From: Fluviicola chungangensis
GTDB taxonomy: Bacteria; Bacteroidota; Bacteroidia; Flavobacteriales_D; Crocinitomicaceae
Reading direction: 5' to 3'
DNA: 64,000 nucleotides
Assembly (NCBI RefSeq): GCF_007558725.1
Contig: NZ_VLPL01000001.1
Span: forward strand, 249,984-313,983
Part shown: piece by piece, positions 51,969 through 62,003 of the stretch
How the letters are laid out: the number at the start of each line of letters is the position of its first letter
Position numbering within the stretch: the stretch's first letter is position 1
Notes under the pieces: model-generated
Seen by the model: the letters and a program-made list of their open reading frames with translations, nothing else
Databases searched by the model: none
Told to the model about the DNA's origin: nothing
Position numbers and translations under genes: made by a program

Positions 51969-53678
51969 TTAATTGAAAAAATCCCATGAAACTCCAAACC
52001 GGAGTTGAAGCGGTGTAACCGGGTACCCCACCCCTTCGAAATGGGTTGGCTTTACAAAAGTCTGCTCAATGTTTTCCACACGAATGAACCACCGGAAGTA
52101 TCCCAGATCAAATTGACTGAAAAAATGCAATTTCATCATGTCATTAAACTGTCTGCCGGTAAATGGTAAAGTATAGGTATTGATTTGGGGAACAAAATCA
52201 ATCAATTGGTAATGAATGATATACCCTACTTCTATACCGGTTACTGTTTTCAATTTTTTCGCTTTGAACAATCCGCCGTTATAAGCAATTCGTCCGGAAA
52301 TCAGCCAGTTGGGAAGAATGTCGCCGGTGCTCTCCCGGTAACTAGCCCTTCCCTGTACTAATAATTTTCTGAATGAATATTCAAATCCGGCCTGTATTCC
52401 CAACACATTCAAGGATGTTAAGGTGTCCTGTCTCCATTTGTTTTGAATGAAAACCGGCATTTTTGAATTATTCTCGGTGTAGGCCTGGAGGAAAAAAGGA
52501 ACAAACCGATTTTGATTCGTCCAGTTTAGTTTCAGTGAGGTCCGAGTGCTCAATACTTTATCCGTCCAGCTATAGGACAAGGTATTTCCGTAATACGATC
52601 GCTGATAATTTTCCGGGTACTGTCTGATGAACGCTCCGTTTGCTGAAAATATGTTTTTCCCGAAAGCTTTCTTTGCATCGGCCATAATCCGGGCTTCTCC
52701 GTTTGCCCCTACAAAAGTGTAATTCGCCAGCGCATTCAGGGAATATCCCCTGACATGCATGTCCAGTGCCGCAAACCCGTGAACTTCCGTCGTGTCCTGG
52801 TGAATAACTAAGTTGTCATAATCCCAATAACGTGTCCCAACTCCTGCTTCAATATTGAATCCGCGATTCTTATAAAAAAAACCGCCATTTAGTTTTAGTG
52901 ATGATAATTCCCAGTAATCTGCTGTATTTGCAGTATCGTAATTGGTAAATCCATAGATTTGCGGGAGTGTATCCTGTTCCAGGTAGCGTTGATTTTTGAT
53001 ATCCAATCGCGGTTGCAGGATTACGCCTATTTTCTGTAAGGAATCTTTGGTAAATGAGATGTAATTTTTCCAATCGATGTGGAGTTCCTTTGTTTTATTT
53101 TCCGCATTTTGTTTTTCCACTTCCTGGAATTGAAGCGCAAAACCTTCCCGGATGGAATCGCCAAGCAATCCGTTACTTAAACGGTTATTGTTTCCGTAGA
53201 ATGAAACATCAAGGATGGTTCCGTAGAATTTCGAACGATGCATCACTCCAAGTTGCACCGTATTCCGTTCAAAACTTGAATTGCGTAAATTCCCCAGTGT
53301 GCTGTTGCGGATATAATCGAATTGGATAAACGTATTTGAATCAATCGCCTGGGTATAGGTGATTTTTCCGAACTGGGCGGATTTGGATCCCATGGAATAT
53401 TCAAATGCAATGTGTGGTATCGATGAAAACCGTCTTACCTGCGGTTTCAGCCATCCGGTACTCAGGTCTGAAAATGAGAAATTAAACTGAAAAGGATTGA
53501 AATCTCCTGGGAGCGTATGCTGATAACTCGCGAGGTTTGCATCAACGGAATCCAGCCTGCCCGAAATACGGTGTCCGGGTTTTAATGTATCCTGGAAGTA
53601 ATTTCCAAAGGGAGATTGTGCCTCGCCGATAAGCGGACAGAAAGAGGTAACGAGTAGAAACAAAGCCCATTTCTTCAT
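51969..53678 (-). CDS. Putative outer-membrane porin (Porin_10-like)
   Basis: This 569-residue protein has a signal peptide (MKKWALFLLVTSFCPLIGEAQ) and a long run of amphipathic strands with aromatic ends, finishing in LQLRFGVSWDFFN (terminal aromatic residue). This is the pattern of the bacteroidetal putative porins of PF14121. Substrate or pore role is unknown. It lies upstream of fabG on the same strand, but a repeat and a fabG promoter separate them. Confidence 0.8.
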   Translation of the reverse strand: MKKWALFLLVTSFCPLIGEAQSPFGNYFQDTLKPGHRISGRLDSVDANLASYQHTLPGDFNPFQFNFSFSDLSTGWLKPQVRRFSSIPHIAFEYSMGSKSAQFGKITYTQAIDSNTFIQFDYIRNSTLGNLRNSSFERNTVQLGVMHRSKFYGTILDVSFYGNNNRLSNGLLGDSIREGFALQFQEVEKQNAENKTKELHIDWKNYISFTKDSLQKIGVILQPRLDIKNQRYLEQDTLPQIYGFTNYDTANTADYWELSSLKLNGGFFYKNRGFNIEAGVGTRYWDYDNLVIHQDTTEVHGFAALDMHVRGYSLNALANYTFVGANGEARIMADAKKAFGKNIFSANGAFIRQYPENYQRSYYGNTLSYSWTDKVLSTRTSLKLNWTNQNRFVPFFLQAYTENNSKMPVFIQNKWRQDTLTSLNVLGIQAGFEYSFRKLLVQGRASYRESTGDILPNWLISGRIAYNGGLFKAKKLKTVTGIEVGYIIHYQLIDFVPQINTYTLPFTGRQFNDMMKLHFFSQFDLGYFRWFIRVENIEQTFVKPTHFEGVGYPVTPLQLRFGVSWDFFN

Positions 53679-53753
53679 GAAACTTTATTAAAACACAAAA
53701 AGGCCTCATCGCCATTGGCAGACAAGACCCTTCTCATTTCTTAATGAAAATTC

Positions 53754-54005
53754 TTATAATTTATTCACAGCAACTGTCAAACCTGATTTCAAGTTTGCAG
53801 CCTTGTTTTTGTGAATGATGTTGCGTTTTGCCAATTTATCCAACATAGAAGTTACAACAGGCAATAGATCGCTTGCTTCTTTCTTATCTTTCAAAGAACG
53901 AAGTTTACGTACCGCGTTACGTGTTGTTTTGTGTTGGTACTTGTTACGCAAACGCTTAACATCGTTAGAACGAATTCGTTTTTGTGCTGACTTGTGATTT
54001 GCCAT
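53754..54005 (-). CDS. rpsT: 30S ribosomal protein S20
   Basis: This 83-residue basic protein is [21 protein letters not shown]-type, with the S20 helical hairpin and the terminal [22 protein letters not shown]. It binds 16S rRNA. It lies 29 bases after the second tRNA-Glu and is probably cotranscribed with both tRNAs. Confidence 0.96.
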   Translation of the reverse strand: MANHKSAQKRIRSNDVKRLRNKYQHKTTRNAVRKLRSLKDKKEASDLLPVVTSMLDKLAKRNIIHKNKAANLKSGLTVAVNKL

Positions 54006-54034
54006 TTTTTTCTTTTATTACAAACTAAAATTTG

Positions 54035-54106
54035 CAGCCCATAGGAGAATCGAACTCCTGTTTCCAGGATGAAAACCTGGCGTCCTAACCACTAGACGAA
54101 TGGGCC
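54035..54106 (-). tRNA. tRNA-Glu (TTC anticodon), downstream copy
   Basis: The 72-base cloverleaf has acceptor GGCCCAT/ATGGGCT, anticodon stem CCAGG/CCTGG, loop TTTTCAT and T arm AGGAG/CTCCT. CCA is not encoded. It is identical to the copy at 54118-54189, separated by 11 bases. Confidence 0.95.
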
Positions 54107-54117
54107 AACTAAGTTGG

Positions 54118-54189
54118 CAGCCCATAGGAGAATCGAACTCCTGTTTCCAGGATGAAAACCTGGCGTCCTAACCACTAGACGAATGGGCC
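54118..54189 (-). tRNA. tRNA-Glu (TTC anticodon), upstream copy
   Basis: All 72 bases match the downstream copy, so this is a recent or gene-converted tandem duplication. It is first transcribed, 20 bases after the -7 box. Confidence 0.95.
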
Positions 54190-54208
54190 GTTTTTGAATT
54201 TCGGAGTG

Positions 54209-54238
54209 CAAATATACTTGGATTTTTCCTATTTGCAA
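54209..54238 (-). promoter_or_regulatory. Promoter of the tRNA-Glu-rpsT unit
   Basis: On the minus strand TTG (54236-54238), 19 bases, then TATATTTG (54209-54216) is a textbook Bacteroidota promoter with the same spacing as tRNA-Met. Confidence 0.85.
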
Positions 54239-54257
54239 GATTTTCCGACGCTTTTTT

Positions 54258-54938
54258 CTAAAAAATATCTTTGTCTTCTGCTTCAAATTTGAAACCCAGT
54301 CTTTTACCTGTGGACATTTGACTACTGGCTTCTATTTCGTGCATCTGTAACACAGTCACTTTTGATACGATTTCATACGGCGGGGCTAATAAATCGAACT
54401 CCAGTGCATAGGAAAATGACACATGAATGATATTCGTAAGGATCGGATCAGTCAGGATGGAATTCGTCAAATCCCGGAATAAAAAGCCCAGCTGTCCCTT
54501 TCCTTCTACCATGAAATGTTCGTCTTTATTAACAAAAACCCTTCCGATCAGGTACCCCAGATCGTTACTCCTGTTTTTCAGGTAGGATTCGGCCAGGAAA
54601 TTGTAAATATTGATGATTCCGAAATACCCGCGCGATTTGTCCTCTTTCAGGTAATCCGTTTGCCACAAAGGATGTTCATCCGGAAGCTTGAATACGTTGG
54701 TATGCATCTGGAAAACAAGCACATCACTTCCTATGTATACCTGGATCTGGAATTCTCCTTTGTATTCCAGGTGCAAGCGTATCCGACTGTCTTCTACAGA
54801 TGCTCTGAGCGCCCCGATCTCTTCCATTAAATGAGATTTGAAGCGTTCGAAATGGTTCTTCGTGTCCTGAAAAATATCCTGCTTCAATCCAGCCTTCCGG
54901 ACCAAAATATCCTGTATGATTTTTCGTGAATCTTCCAT
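54258..54938 (-). CDS. Conserved protein of unknown function
   Basis: This 226-residue soluble protein has a helical start (DSRKIIQDILVRKAGLKQDIF), beta strands with IRLHLEYKGEFQIQVYIGSDVL, and a long middle ending in FEAEDKDIF. No family or catalytic motif is recognised. It lies after proS on the same strand, across a terminator, and just before the tRNA-Glu promoter. Confidence 0.55.
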   Translation of the reverse strand: MEDSRKIIQDILVRKAGLKQDIFQDTKNHFERFKSHLMEEIGALRASVEDSRIRLHLEYKGEFQIQVYIGSDVLVFQMHTNVFKLPDEHPLWQTDYLKEDKSRGYFGIINIYNFLAESYLKNRSNDLGYLIGRVFVNKDEHFMVEGKGQLGFLFRDLTNSILTDPILTNIIHVSFSYALEFDLLAPPYEIVSKVTVLQMHEIEASSQMSTGKRLGFKFEAEDKDIF

Positions 54939-54972
54939 AATTCTAAATTGATAATTGACAATGTGAAAATTG

Positions 54973-55012
54973 AAAAGAGAGATTGTTTTTCAACTGCCAA
55001 TCCCTCTTTTTT
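54973..55012. terminator. Bidirectional terminator between proS and the unknown gene
   Basis: AAAAGAGAGATTG and CAATCCCTCTTTT (one G-T pair) form the stem with a T run on each side. Outside it lie the AT-rich inverted repeats AATTGATAATTG and AATTATCAATT, like the intergenic AATTGATAATTG repeats of Flavobacteriia. Confidence 0.75.
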
Positions 55013-55039
55013 AATTATCAATTTTACATCTTCAATTGG

Positions 55040-56515
55040 TTAGTATGCTTTCGCAAAAACAACGCGTCCCTTTGAAGGAGCCCCGGTTACCATGCATTTG
55101 CCCGGTCCCGAAGGAATATCAATAGGAATACAACGTATAGTTGCCTTTGTTTCTTCTTTAATCCTGGCTTCTGTTTCTTTCGTCCCGTCCCAATGCGCCA
55201 GATAGAACCCGCTTTTTTTCTCCAATTGCGTTTTGAATTCTTCGTAAGTGTCTACCTCATGCATGTTGTCCAATCGGAACTGCTGAGCTTTTTTGAGCAG
55301 ATTTTCCTGGATCTCTGAAAGCAATTTCACTACCGAATCTCCAATATTTTCAATGTTCATGGCGTATTTTTCTTTCGTATCACGACGAGCGATCTCCACA
55401 ACTCCATTTGCCAGGTCTCTTGGCCCGATAGCAATCCGCACAGGGACTCCTTTCGCTTCGTATTCAGCAAACTTCCATCCCGGACGTTTTTGATCATCCG
55501 AATCGTACTTCACCTTCACTTTCAGCTCTTTCAATTCATCGGAAATTTTGGCAACCGCTTCATTGATCAGCTGAAGTTCTTCATCTGTCCGGTAGATCGG
55601 AACGATCACTACCTGGATCGGTGCCAGTAAAGGCGGTACGACCAATCCCTCGTCATCTGAATGGGTCATGATCAGCGCTCCCATTAAACGAGTTGAAACT
55701 CCCCAGGAAGTAGCCCAAACATATTCCTGTTTTCCCTGTGCATCACTGAACTTTACTTCAAACGCTTTCGCGAAATTCTGTCCCAAGAAGTGAGATGTTC
55801 CTGCCTGCAAAGCTTTCCCGTCCTGCATCATGGCTTCAATGCAATAGGTATCATCAGCTCCTGCAAAACGTTCGCTCTCGGTTTTATGACCTTTGATTAC
55901 CGGCATAGCCATATACTTTTCAGCAAATTCGGCATACACATCAAGCATTTGTTCCGTTTCCCGGATGGCTTCTTCCTTTGTTGCGTGCGCGGTGTGTCCT
56001 TCCTGCCATAAGAACTCGGAAGTACGCAGGAATAAACGTGTTTTCATTTCCCAGCGAACCACATTTGCCCATTGGTTGATCAATATCGGTAAGTCGCGAT
56101 AGGATTGTATCCATTTTTTATACGAATTCCAGATGATTGTTTCGGAAGTCGGGCGAACAATCAGTTCCTCCTCCAGCTTTGCATCCGGATCAACGATTAC
56201 TCCTCCTCCGTTAGGATCATTTTTCAGACGATAATGTGTCACAACGGCACATTCCTTTGCAAAACCATCCACATGAGAGGCTTCTTTACTTAGGTAGCTT
56301 TTAGGGATGAATAAGGGGAAGTATGCATTCTGGTGACCCGTTTCTTTGAATTTTGCATCCAGGATATCGCGCATGTTTTCCCAAATGGCATAGCCATAGG
56401 GTTTAATCACCATCATTCCTTTAACATCCGAGTGTTCTGCAAGATCAGCCCTGGAAATTAAATCGTTATACCACTTGGAATAATCTTCGGCGCGAGTAGC
56501 GTACTTCTGTGACAT
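55040..56515 (-). CDS. proS: Prolyl-tRNA synthetase, eukaryote/archaea-like type
   Basis: This 491-residue class II enzyme has motif 1 [17 protein letters not shown], motif 2 [26 protein letters not shown] and motif 3 [19 protein letters not shown]. It lacks the large insertion domain of bacterial-type ProRS and has the shorter C-terminal end ending in AKAY. This type is usual in Bacteroidota. It is divergent from the lipoprotein gene at 56602. Confidence 0.94.
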   Translation of the reverse strand: MSQKYATRAEDYSKWYNDLISRADLAEHSDVKGMMVIKPYGYAIWENMRDILDAKFKETGHQNAYFPLFIPKSYLSKEASHVDGFAKECAVVTHYRLKNDPNGGGVIVDPDAKLEEELIVRPTSETIIWNSYKKWIQSYRDLPILINQWANVVRWEMKTRLFLRTSEFLWQEGHTAHATKEEAIRETEQMLDVYAEFAEKYMAMPVIKGHKTESERFAGADDTYCIEAMMQDGKALQAGTSHFLGQNFAKAFEVKFSDAQGKQEYVWATSWGVSTRLMGALIMTHSDDEGLVVPPLLAPIQVVIVPIYRTDEELQLINEAVAKISDELKELKVKVKYDSDDQKRPGWKFAEYEAKGVPVRIAIGPRDLANGVVEIARRDTKEKYAMNIENIGDSVVKLLSEIQENLLKKAQQFRLDNMHEVDTYEEFKTQLEKKSGFYLAHWDGTKETEARIKEETKATIRCIPIDIPSGPGKCMVTGAPSKGRVVFAKAY

Positions 56516-56601
56516 TTTTGAGTATGTTAAATTTTAAGAATAAAACTGTAAAATTAGAAATAAATCAGCTATCTTTAATCAACCTTTTAATCTTTATCGT
56601 T

Positions 56602-57498
56602 ATGTACCACATGTTAAAATTCGGAGCTTGTCTGGGACTTGTTGTATCTCTTGCAGGATGCGGAGCTTCAGAACATTTCATGCAGGATGATGTTTACAAT
56701 ACACGTACACCGATCATGCCTCCCGGGACAGATTTAAACGATGTGACGGACTACGCAACTTTTGTTGCAAAAAAGGAACAAACCGAAATTCCGCAGGAAC
56801 GTACCACCTATGTTTCTCCGCGTCAGTACAACGATTTTTTCTACAACTCTCAATACCTGTTTTACGGGTATTCACCTTATTCACCGATAACGGGTATCGG
56901 TTATTATGGATACGGCAATTTCTATAGCCCCATGAACAGTTATTGGTACAATGGATTCGGTGGATACATCGGAAATGCATACCATTATGGATATAGCAGT
57001 GCTTATTACGGCTACGGTTATCCGTATACTTATGTCCCGGTTGCTTCCTGGTATACACCCATAAGCAAACCGAATACTGCCGGGAACTTATCCAACGCAC
57101 ATGCAGGAACTTCCGCCGGAAGAATGGGCTCAACAACCACCGGAGGAATTGTCAGTTACCAAAATCAACTGATAGCTAAACCGTCATTCGGCTTTTCAGG
57201 AGTCGGAAGAAATACACAGGTAAATTCTTCTCCGGTGGTGAATAATAGCGGAAGAATTTCAACTACAAGCACCAGACCAACAGCACGGCCTGTAAATACC
57301 GGAAGAACTTCGGTAGCAACAGAACGCTCAACAGATACATACCGAAGAGTGGAATCAAACACACACTCAGGAGGAAATAATAGAACTATCAATAGCAGCC
57401 CAAGAACGACTTCGCCTACGATCAGAAGCGGAGGCAGTTCAGGAGGAAGTGTTAGTTCCCCGGGTTCAGGAGGATCAAGAAGTGGTGGCAGACGATAA
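56602..57498 (+). CDS. Gly/Ser/Tyr-rich lipoprotein
   Basis: The protein has 298 residues from the ATG at 56602. A lipoprotein signal ends SLAGC; the mature part is Tyr/Gly-rich (YYGYGNFYSPMNSYWYNGFGGY near 95-125), then Asn/Ser/Thr-rich, ending GSGGSRSGGRR. Such tails are disordered. The next gene, a FadL-like protein, starts 9 bases later, so the two form an operon. The function is unknown; an earlier start at 56509 would run into the divergent proS 5' end and lacks a signal. Confidence 0.7.
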   Translation: MYHMLKFGACLGLVVSLAGCGASEHFMQDDVYNTRTPIMPPGTDLNDVTDYATFVAKKEQTEIPQERTTYVSPRQYNDFFYNSQYLFYGYSPYSPITGIGYYGYGNFYSPMNSYWYNGFGGYIGNAYHYGYSSAYYGYGYPYTYVPVASWYTPISKPNTAGNLSNAHAGTSAGRMGSTTTGGIVSYQNQLIAKPSFGFSGVGRNTQVNSSPVVNNSGRISTTSTRPTARPVNTGRTSVATERSTDTYRRVESNTHSGGNNRTINSSPRTTSPTIRSGGSSGGSVSSPGSGGSRSGGRR

Positions 57499-57507
57499 TT
57501 TAAATTC

Positions 57508-58998
57508 ATGAGATATTCATTCATTTTGGCTTCAGTTTTTACCGGGGCCTTTTTTTCGTTCGGACAAAATGAAACAGATGTATACCGATTATCCAATACC
57601 TATGTGCAGGGATCCGCACGATTTGATGCAATGGGAGGTTCTTTCGGAGCTCTTGGTGCCGAAAGCGGTTGTATCGGGATCAATCCGGCCGGATTCGGAA
57701 GGTCCTCAGTAAGTTCTTTCTCTTTTGGTTTTGCAGGCACAAGTGTCAAAACCACTTCTCATTACAGAGGAAACGGAGAGGCAGTCTCTACCGGAACGTC
57801 ATCAATGGATGCTTTTAAAGTTCGGATTCCCAATTTAGCGGGAACTGTCGTTTCGGATGTGTCCAGTTCAAACTCCGGGCTGATCTATACCCAAATCTCA
57901 TTTGGTTTGAACCGGATTGCAAACTTCAATAACTCCTTCAATTATAGCGGGCAGCAATTCGAATCCCTGCTGGATGTTTTTGCATCCGGAGCAAATGGTA
58001 TAGATCCGACAATGCTTTTTGATTATCAGCCTTATACTTCTTCCCTGGCCTATCAGACTTATGCTATTGATCCCGATGCAAACAACAATTACTATCCCAG
58101 GTTGAATTCCGGGGATGTAATCCATAACCGGACTGTTTTAAACCGGGGCGGAATCAATGAGTTTTATTTTGCCATCAGTGCGAATTACCTGGACAAGATC
58201 TATTTCGGGGCTTCCCTTTCTTATAACACCGTCAATTTTGCCGAATCCGTCATTCATAGGGAAACACTTACGGATACAACCGGGGTTTCGTTGAGATCAT
58301 TCATTTACCAATCAGATTTCATCAGTAAAGGTGGTGGGGCGAACCTGAAATTGGGCGCTATTTTTCTGCCGACTGATTTCCTCCGTTTGGGAATCGCTTT
58401 ACACACCCCTACTTTTTATCAATTGACCGATGAATCCACCGCAACAATGCAGGCATTGCATAACGACGGCGTACGAACAGTTGATCCTTCTTTTATTCCT
58501 GCTGATAAATACAAATACCGAATCTGGACTCCAACGAAATTGGTGGGATCTTTGGGATTGGTATTTGGTGATAACGGATGCATCAATGTTGATTTGGAAT
58601 ACCTGAATTACGGTTGGGGAAGAATAAAAACAACCAATGATGAGGCTTATGCTTCCTATGATTACAAGGCTGAAAACCAGGTAATCAAAAACCAACTGGT
58701 TGACGCATTAAATGTACGCATCGGTGGTGAATGGGCTATCAGTAACATGGTTTTTATTCGTGGTGGTTACGGTTACTATCCAAAAGGAGATACCCTTGCT
58801 AGAACTTATGGCAAGAATTACAGCCAAACAATCAGCGGAGGCTTGGGATTCCGAATCAACCGGGTTTACCTGGACCTTTCTGTTCGCTATTTAATGACCA
58901 GTTCTGTTTACAAAGCCTTTTATGAGAGCAGAACCGATTTAAATATAGTAAACACGACATTCAATATCGGGATGCAATATAAATTCGACTACAAGTGA
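57508..58998 (+). CDS. Outer-membrane protein, OmpP1/FadL-like
   Basis: This 496-residue protein has a signal peptide (MRYSFILASVFTGAFFSFGQ). The N-terminal block RLSNTYVQGSARFDAMGGSFGALGAESGCIGINPAGFGR is the OmpP1/FadL/TodX pattern seen in Bacteroidota. Amphipathic strands follow, ending in TTFNIGMQYKFDYK. It is probably a hydrophobic-compound or fatty-acid channel. It overlaps the convergent gene at 58989 by 10 bases. Confidence 0.82.
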   Translation: MRYSFILASVFTGAFFSFGQNETDVYRLSNTYVQGSARFDAMGGSFGALGAESGCIGINPAGFGRSSVSSFSFGFAGTSVKTTSHYRGNGEAVSTGTSSMDAFKVRIPNLAGTVVSDVSSSNSGLIYTQISFGLNRIANFNNSFNYSGQQFESLLDVFASGANGIDPTMLFDYQPYTSSLAYQTYAIDPDANNNYYPRLNSGDVIHNRTVLNRGGINEFYFAISANYLDKIYFGASLSYNTVNFAESVIHRETLTDTTGVSLRSFIYQSDFISKGGGANLKLGAIFLPTDFLRLGIALHTPTFYQLTDESTATMQALHNDGVRTVDPSFIPADKYKYRIWTPTKLVGSLGLVFGDNGCINVDLEYLNYGWGRIKTTNDEAYASYDYKAENQVIKNQLVDALNVRIGGEWAISNMVFIRGGYGYYPKGDTLARTYGKNYSQTISGGLGFRINRVYLDLSVRYLMTSSVYKAFYESRTDLNIVNTTFNIGMQYKFDYK

Positions 58999-60521
58999 TT
59001 GTATTCTTTAATTGCTTTTGAAAAGTCTGTTTTATCCAACTTTGAATTGATCCATGCCGGAAGATGGAAATAATCCAGGATTACACGTTCCTGCTGATCT
59101 TTCATTAATTCGGCCACTTCGACCTTCATTTTGGAAAGAATTTCGTTGCGCTGAGTAAGGTTCATACTTTTGGCCAGCTTTCGAAGGTGTTTGATCACCA
59201 CATTTTCAATTTCGTAATCGCGGTCGTGTTTACTCAAATACCTGTTGGTGGATTTAATCACATATTCCAGAAAATCGTAATTCTCCAATTCCAGGTGAAT
59301 AATCAGATTAAAGATGCGCGCAAAGCTATAAATGTCTTGTCTCAGGCGCTGTTCATTGTCGTTCAGCACTTCGTTGAGCGTAGATAAGGCTTTTTTATAG
59401 TCTCCTATCCCAAAATACGTATACGCTTGGTTGTAACTAAACAGGATGTTCTGTTCTTTAGACACTTTATCATCCAGGTCGCGAAGCCTGACGCGGACTT
59501 CATCTGCCAGTTTTGCCGAAGCTTCAAAATTTCCTGTCGCGTGATTCAAGGCAAACTCCCCGTTGTAAGATATGGTAAAGATACGTAACGACAAGTCCAT
59601 GGAATTAAATCCCTTCCCTCCTTCCAATGAGCGAATTTCATGAATGACATTGGTTGCTTCCTTGAATTGTTTGTTATCGATGTAGCATCTCAACAAATGA
59701 GAAAGCGTCAGGATATATCGTTGACCCAAATCTTCTTTGATCAACGGGTTATTGTCCAGGATATCTTTCGTTCGATTAAAGAATTGGAAACTGTCTTCAT
59801 AATTCCTGTTCGTTGCGGCGCACAATCCCTTAATGTAATAACACATGGAAGAAGCTCTTGTAGAAAGAGCCGTATTTTTCCCTTTGATCAAATGATAGTC
59901 AGAGATGTCTTCTACGATCTTCCGCTCTTCTTCATTTCGTGTAAAACCTCCGGAACGGAATATTAAATTGATTTTGGAATAAATGACCTGGTATTCCGCC
60001 AGGTTCCTTAATCGGGCAATAACAAGCTCTTCTTCTTCTATAATATCGTCGAGGTTTCTTGAAAACTCACCGTCCTCATATGCTGCTTCCAGCAACTTTT
60101 TTTCCCAGGCGATCAATTCGTACCAATAGTAAAACTCCTCGTGTTCAATTGCCAGGCTTTTTGCCCGTTGAACGAACTTTTCGCACTCTTTGTAAAGTGC
60201 TTTGTTGTATAAAATTTCGACGTTTTTTAACTCTTGCTTCAGAATACTCGAAGCCGATTGCTCTGAATAATATACGCGTAAACTCTTTAGAATTAGGCGG
60301 TATAAATGGTTTTTTTCAGAGGGTAAATGCTTTACAAATGTCTCATTCTGAAAGAATTCCTTCAAATCCTCTTCTCTGTAAGCACCCTGCTTTTCTATAA
60401 AATCAAAAATTTTCAGGTAATTCTTCTCACCCGATTGCAACGCAGAAGAAAGCTTAAAAAAACGCTTCTCGGATTTCGTTAACGACTTGATTAATTTATA
60501 CAGTTCGTTTGAGGGTTTCAT
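58989..60521 (-). CDS. Large alpha-helical repeat protein of unknown function
   Basis: This 510-residue protein has no signal peptide. It starts MKPSNELYKLIKSLTKSEKRFFKL, a start conserved-looking in Bacteroidota. The rest is helical with several TPR/solenoid-like pairs (YNQAYTYFGIGDYKKALSTLNEVL, AINVIHEIRSLE-like units). A scaffold or stress role is a guess. It is convergent with and overlaps the FadL-like gene by 10 bases. Confidence 0.6.
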   Translation of the reverse strand: MKPSNELYKLIKSLTKSEKRFFKLSSALQSGEKNYLKIFDFIEKQGAYREEDLKEFFQNETFVKHLPSEKNHLYRLILKSLRVYYSEQSASSILKQELKNVEILYNKALYKECEKFVQRAKSLAIEHEEFYYWYELIAWEKKLLEAAYEDGEFSRNLDDIIEEEELVIARLRNLAEYQVIYSKINLIFRSGGFTRNEEERKIVEDISDYHLIKGKNTALSTRASSMCYYIKGLCAATNRNYEDSFQFFNRTKDILDNNPLIKEDLGQRYILTLSHLLRCYIDNKQFKEATNVIHEIRSLEGGKGFNSMDLSLRIFTISYNGEFALNHATGNFEASAKLADEVRVRLRDLDDKVSKEQNILFSYNQAYTYFGIGDYKKALSTLNEVLNDNEQRLRQDIYSFARIFNLIIHLELENYDFLEYVIKSTNRYLSKHDRDYEIENVVIKHLRKLAKSMNLTQRNEILSKMKVEVAELMKDQQERVILDYFHLPAWINSKLDKTDFSKAIKEYNHL

Positions 60522-60642
60522 AATACAGGAGTTTCTCAAATTTAACAAAATCTTTTAATCCTAGTATTTTTTTTAAAACAATTTAGCCTTGTTAACAGTC
60601 TGGATTAAACCCGATTCCGATTTTTTGCATTGAAATCCTAAG

Positions 60643-60767
60643 GAAAGTTCAATGAGTTCAATAGTTAAAATGTTCAAACTTTTCATCTTTTAATTTCAGC
60701 AACTAAAATCAGGTTTTAAACTTGTTGAACCATTTCATCCCAATAGCTATCGGGATTAGGACTTTGG
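60643..60767. repeat. GTTCAAA/TTTGAAC interspersed repeat, copy 3, with CCCAATAGCTATCGGG palindrome
   Basis: AAAGTTCAATGAGTTCAATAG and ATGTTCAAAC, then GTTTTAAACTTGTTGAACC, then the 20-base palindrome at 60737-60756 (one mismatch) and AGGACTTTGG. The palindrome resembles TCCCGATAGTTATCGGGA in the tRNA relic at 5078-5095. The gap 60522-60836 holds nothing else but the terminator below. Confidence 0.6.
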
Positions 60768-60773
60768 AGAAGC

Positions 60774-60801
60774 AAAAAAAAGGTTGCGTTATGCAACCTT
60801 T
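60774..60801 (-). terminator. Terminator after the glucosaminidase gene
   Basis: The minus strand reads AAAGGTTGC-ATAAC-GCAACCTTT then T's, a clean stem 36 bases after the stop codon at 60837. Confidence 0.8.
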
Positions 60802-60836
60802 CACAAACAACAACAATAAACTTCAACCTAGATGAA

Positions 60837-61826
60837 CTAGCGAAGAAGGATCCTTTGCCCTTTTTGGACAGTTATTTTTTCGGATGTAAATCCGTTCATT
60901 TTCATAAGTTTTTTCAACTTAATTCCTTCCTGTTGAGAGATCTCTATCAATGTAATTTCTTGTGAAGGGATGAATGTTACATCCTTACATCTTGACTTAT
61001 TTCTCTTCGGCTCAAGGTAAACGATATCACCTGGCTCCAACATGTCTTTCTTATCTACAAAATTGTTGTATTTATACATTTGCCACATTGCTAAATCGTA
61101 TTCCTTCGCAATTTTATAATAGGTATCCCCTTTTCTTGCAACGATGTATTTTACCTGGTTCTTATTCTCCTTTGCGGTATGGTGTTCGTATTTCAGGCAC
61201 GCTTCGTCAATTTTCATGGAAGAGACAGGCTTGTTGACTGCAGATTCTTTTGATTTTGCTTTGGAGTTTTCCTTCGCGTTATTTGCCAGTAAATCTGTTC
61301 CTTTAGTATCCGGAGCTGTTTTGTCATCGTATTCATACAGTTTCAGGCGCTCGATCAGGTCAATTAACTTCTCTGCATATTGCGGATGTGTTGCGTAACC
61401 TGCTTTTTTTAAGCCTTTCGCCCATGATTTATAATCGTCAACCGGGAACTGGAACAGTCCTGCATACCGGGGCTTTTTTGTAAGGAATAAACTGTGGTCG
61501 TTATACGATTCGGTTGCACTAGGGTACTTTCTAAAGCATTCTCCTTTTGCATCGTCATCAAAATAGATCTTTTCGCCCGTCCAATCACTGCACTTGATGC
61601 CGAAATGGTTATTGGCTTCTACTGCGAGCGGCGAATTTCCATTTCCACTTTCCAGCAAGCCTTGAGCAAGCGTGATACTCGCAGGAATACGGTAAGTCAG
61701 CATATGCTCTACAGCCACATTCGACCACATATTCACGTAATCAGCTTGGGTCATTTTTGCTGGGTTTTGTCCTCCATAAGAGAGAAAAGACATTCCCAAT
61801 CCCACAATTGCTAAACTCTTTATCAT
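60837..61826 (-). CDS. Secreted glucosaminidase (GH73-like) with LysM domains
   Basis: The protein has 329 residues. A signal-type hydrophobic start (MIKSLAIVGLGMSFLSYGG) precedes a glucosaminidase domain of about 30-170 with the catalytic Glu near 59 in LAQGLLESGNGNSPLA, then NHFGIKC and KPRYAGLFQFP. One LysM (VARKGDTYYKIAKEYDLAMWQMYKYN) and a second LysM-like unit at the end (GIKLKKLMKMNGF) follow. It cleaves peptidoglycan GlcNAc linkages during growth or division. I start at the Met at 61826 because upstream sequence is not signal-like. Confidence 0.87.
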   Translation of the reverse strand: MIKSLAIVGLGMSFLSYGGQNPAKMTQADYVNMWSNVAVEHMLTYRIPASITLAQGLLESGNGNSPLAVEANNHFGIKCSDWTGEKIYFDDDAKGECFRKYPSATESYNDHSLFLTKKPRYAGLFQFPVDDYKSWAKGLKKAGYATHPQYAEKLIDLIERLKLYEYDDKTAPDTKGTDLLANNAKENSKAKSKESAVNKPVSSMKIDEACLKYEHHTAKENKNQVKYIVARKGDTYYKIAKEYDLAMWQMYKYNNFVDKKDMLEPGDIVYLEPKRNKSRCKDVTFIPSQEITLIEISQQEGIKLKKLMKMNGFTSEKITVQKGQRILLR

Positions 61827-62003
61827 ATCAGTAAGGCATTGAATTCTTTCCTGAATACGCAAAAGTAACAACTAGGTTACAAAAAATGTTGAAAACTCTG
61901 AATACAATTGTTAATAACTCATGTTAAGCACCGCCCAAAAAGGGTTAAACGTACAGTAAGTCCAATTATTTCATTTTCTGAATGCTTTGAATATTCCCCT
62001 TGT

